A stretch of 64,000 bases of DNA from Cladochytrium replicatum. Lineage: Eukaryota; Chytridiomycota; Chytridiomycetes; Cladochytriales; Cladochytriaceae. Below the pieces are notes generated by a model. That model did no database searches. It was given only the letters and a program-made list of their open reading frames with translations, and was not told the DNA's origin. Shown piece after piece: positions 60,703 to 64,000 of this stretch. The first letter of the stretch is position 1, and every line of letters starts with the position of its first letter. The position numbers were made by a program, and so were the translations under genes. The DNA is taken from the NCBI GenBank assembly GCA_025526935.1, contig JAHLKD010000011.1, positions 1 through 64,000 on the forward strand. The letters run 5' to 3'.

Positions 60703-63700
60703 TCAAAAGTGCGAATGATGATCCGAGCCAGACGACTGCATCGATTCTCTACCCGAACCACCTCCTCTAGATCCCGACCCTGTCCTCTCCTCCGGACTCT
60801 CATCTTCATCATAATCTTCGTCGTCATCATCATAGTATTGCTGCGGTATTTGCGCGCCGGGAGGCGACATGATGATCGCTGTTGGAGCAATAACTCCGCC
60901 TCCCACATGCACCGCAACAGCCGCAGGATGCGTCACCTCTTCCTCCGCTCTTCTCGCCAAAGTCTTCCGCTGCCGTAGCTGCACATTCCCGGCCGACGAC
61001 GACGACGTGACACCGCCTCGGTACCCGACCATATCAAAGATCGTCCGGTTATGTATCAGCGCGGTGCGTACCCGCTCGAGAATGACGTGCTCACTCGTCG
61101 TGCTACTTGGCCCGCTGCTTTCTTGTGAACCCACAATCTCCCGCAACTCATACGACCCGTGTGCCTTCCCCCGGTCGTCCGAACGGTGCGTTGGTGGCGG
61201 CTGGGTCAGCATCTGCGTCGGCATCGGCGGTGCATTCTTTATTTCCTCACTCTGCGCGTTCGAGTCCAGCGACCCCAGCGCCCATTCCGATTGCATCCCC
61301 CGAGACTGCGCCGCCCCATCGTCGTTCGTCATCTCCGGGTTTGTCGTCAAAAACGACGGCGTGGATGGCATCCGAATCATGTCCTCCTTCATCCCGGCAC
61401 GTCGTTGCACGAGCGTGTGGATCGTCATGAACTCGTGTGCGCGGGTATGCGAAGAGAATTCAATCAGATACGTTCCCTTGCCTCCACCACCGGATACCAG
61501 GCTCGACGGGTTGAATACCGCGCTAAGCAAATTCCACATTCCGCCGCTCTCGGTTTGCGACGAGTTTGATGGATTGGGGTTGCTGTTTGCGCGTACAAGC
61601 ACCATCCGTCCCTCACCAGCCATCCAACTCGCACGACCACTGTCCAGAGACAGACGCTTCAAGATGCTCGCTCCAGTGGTAGACCTTTGACCAGTGGATC
61701 GCCCAGATCGCCCAGATCGCTGACTCATGCTTCCGATGGATCTTACTGTTGAGCTACGCCGTAATGGTGTTGGCGTTGGTGGTAGCGACGCGTCTCCCAC
61801 TGTGGGCGTGGAATCCAGCGTGCAGGAGGCAGCAGACAGTTTCATTCCGGCTATGATTTTGAAGGATGTCAAGTTATCGACCAAAAGCATCATGTCGAGC
61901 TCGGGGATCACGAGTAGAGTCAAACTCTGCCACACGCTTCCGAATCGGATGGCTCGGACTCCAACTTCGTACAACACGGCTTGAATCGCAAGGTTACGGA
62001 TCGAGGTGAGTTGCTCGCCATCCGCTTCGGACGCTGCCGACTTTGCAGCTTCAAGGTTGTTATCAGAAGACTTTTGATGCTGGTGATGGTGATTCTGCCG
62101 ATCTGAAGGGCGTGCAAGATATTTCAAGCGTGCGTCTCGGAATGATTTCGGTGAATCTGGACGGTTGAATACGACTTCGAGCAAGCGAGGTCCATACAGA
62201 ATGATGGGTGTAACTGTAGAGCAGAGGAAGATGACTGCCATCGTGACAAAATTCGCTGCACCAAGGAACGATTCGACTTTTGGAAGTCCGTAACTACAAA
62301 AAAGAATTTTCTGTAAGTTCAACATACTAAAAATATTCTGCTATCGCTAACATGATTGCGACACCCAGCAACGAGGTCATTGCAACCGAATATACAGCCA
62401 CGCCGATACTCCTCGACTCTCTGAACCTCTCGAAAGCATGCCGCGTCCGAATAGCAAGATAGGTCGTCATAACGCCGAGTACGCCGTTGAACAAATAAAT
62501 GCCGATCTCGAACCCCATGTATATATTATCCTTCCCGGCAGCTGGCTTACACACCGGGCGGGTCTCACTCAACTGCACGTCGATCGTAGCACGTGGGAAG
62601 GTGATGATGAGCCACGGAATGCAATAAATGAACTCGAAAACCGCAATTGCCGACGTCAACGCAATGAGAGTGCTGTTGGTCATCGTTCGTTCCTCCAAAC
62701 TGACACGCTTGTACCCGAAGATGAGGAAAATTCTGTATGTCTTCATGAACAGCATGCCAAAAACGATCCCAAATGCCAGCGGCGGCAGAAATAGTCGCAT
62801 GGTGCAGATCGAGTCGGTGGGGATGAATGTTTGAAGAAGCTGGCCCAACAGGCCAACACAACAACCAAACATAATGACGTAGCAGCAGACAGGCGTAATG
62901 GATTTGATGAGCGGGTGATCTCGATAGAACCAAATCCCGAACCAAATCAAAAGGCAAGTGATCATTCCGACAATAAACAGTGCCAACGAAAGAATCGCTA
63001 GTCGATTTGTGTCGTCAATCAGAACGACGGTCGCATCTTCCTGACACCTGTTTCCATGCACGTTAATTCGAGGAGGCTTGCAAATGCAAACCGCCGACGC
63101 TGTTTGGAATGCATCCTGCGACCGACAAATAGAATCCGCTTCGCATCCGTTGGAAGACCCAGAGGGATAATCACATGGAGAAACTCCGTACAGAGTTGTG
63201 TTGGATTCGAGCTTGATACTCCTTAGGATGTTAATCGCTGAAGCTCTGACTGAATCAGTCAGGGGGACAAATCTGGCATCGATGGCCGCTTTCCGAGCTG
63301 TTCGATCCGACACAAGTGGAGCGGCGAGAGACGGGCGATATTCGATACCAGTTGTAGAATTGTACTGGGCAATGCTGTCTGTTGTCCCGCTTGTAATTGT
63401 CCAGTACAGATAACGTAATGTCCAGCGAATCTCAAGTAGTTTCTCAGAATTTTCATCCGTTGAGGTGAGATTAAAATTGCTCTTCCGGACGTAGTAATAC
63501 GTATAAGCGCATATTGGATATGCGTTCGGAGCATCACGGTCGTAGATTGCGGTATTGAATCCAAATGCCGAGTTTGCAACGGTAGTAGCTGTAGCAGCAA
63601 CCATAGCAGCCTTGAAAGCGACAACATAAGTGACTGATTTGCTTCAAGAGATAAAATTTCGTATAACTACCTGAACACTCTCAACGGTGGCGTCAACCTG

Positions 63701-64000
63701 CATTCCCCGCTTGTTGACCAGAGTTGCATACGAGGTCGTTCCAGCATCACGAAGATCCATGTATCCGAGCACATAGTTATCGTATTGCATGAACGAAGCA
63801 ACATCCGCCGATGTCTTAACAGTTACTTTGTTGGCGCTGTTAGGAAGCCACGGGAAATCGTCGGCGATATTTGTAGTCTCATTCGGTGCGTCAACAGGCC
63901 GAACCCACTCTGGTGGATATGACGGATCAAATGAATTGAGGGCCAGCCTCAAATTTGCGGTGGTGCCACTTCCGGGAGCTCTCAAAATAAGCTTGATACG
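60703..64000 (-). CDS. Class C GPCR with phosphate-binding-protein-like ectodomain (partial)
   Basis: The 5' end lies beyond the window. Exons visible: from the window edge to about 63680, then about 63613 to 62330, then about 62295 to 60703, joined with consistent phase. The extracellular part includes NKRGMQVDATVESVQ and NAYPICAYTYYYVRK, resembling the C-terminal lobe of PstS-type periplasmic phosphate-binding proteins. A Cys-rich EGF-like bit (CRSQDAF ... CICKPPRINVHGNRC) follows, then seven helices of the class C family with WLIITFP and FMKTYRIF segments. The cytoplasmic tail is about 470 residues, rich in Ser/Gly, with a possible PH-like stretch. Such receptors sense small molecules and signal through G proteins; the ligand is unknown. 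Confidence 0.85.

Overview
This is the end of a fungal chromosome. It opens with a terminal telomere tract, followed by about 22 kb of subtelomeric DNA and then ordinary, compact, intron-rich single-copy genes. Short introns (mostly 45-90 bp), secreted GH10-CBM1 xylanases, a class C GPCR, a TET/JBP-like dioxygenase and a WW-rich solenoid family together suggest a zoosporic fungus, most likely Chytridiomycota. That placement is an inference, not a database result.

Subtelomere (1-22.2 kb). Nine perfect copies of a 10-nt telomere unit (TAACTAACCC; G strand TTAGTTAGGG) are followed by an AT-rich satellite with a period near 170 bp. Next come an unrecognised 872-aa gene with three consecutive GC-AG introns (3484-6576) and a GC-rich tandem array with a period near 171 bp (about 6.86-9.2 kb). 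A 1016-aa gene (9342-12784) ends in a TET/JBP-type 2-oxoglutarate/Fe(II) dioxygenase domain with its metal and cosubstrate residues present. Convergent with it is a telomere-linked RecQ-like helicase gene (12945-18940 or 19121) with N-terminal zinc fingers and a C-terminal CCHC knuckle. The centromere-proximal side carries three blocks of a palindromic 33-bp minisatellite, a truncated copy of the helicase 5' end, and a repeated junction sequence ATAACTGTTAG. The dioxygenase-helicase pair between two nucleosome-length satellites is the best candidate here for an undescribed system.

Core region (22.6-43.6 kb), nearly all on the minus strand: a Caprin-like RGG protein, a CBS-domain protein, a bacterial-type NAD isocitrate dehydrogenase, IMP dehydrogenase, a RING-H2 ligase, a hexose transporter, a secreted choice-of-anchor-A/FAD-oxidase fusion, an aquaporin, and an N-terminal protein methyltransferase.

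Accessory region (43.6-49.3 kb): a WW-rich repeat protein, small membrane ORFs, an internally deleted ENA-type P-ATPase pseudogene, an NLP-family secreted protein, and broken, partly inverted fragments of the NLP and repeat families.

Distal region (49.5-64 kb), minus strand: bifunctional ARG5,6, a single-pass receptor-like protein with an RRDTY-repeat tail, two tandem GH10-CBM1 xylanases each with a TATA box, and a class C GPCR with a phosphate-binding-protein-like ectodomain that runs off the window.

Exon models were assembled by eye from splice consensus and reading phase. Several sum to exact codon multiples, which supports them, but none has been checked against transcripts. Individual splice coordinates may be off by a base.
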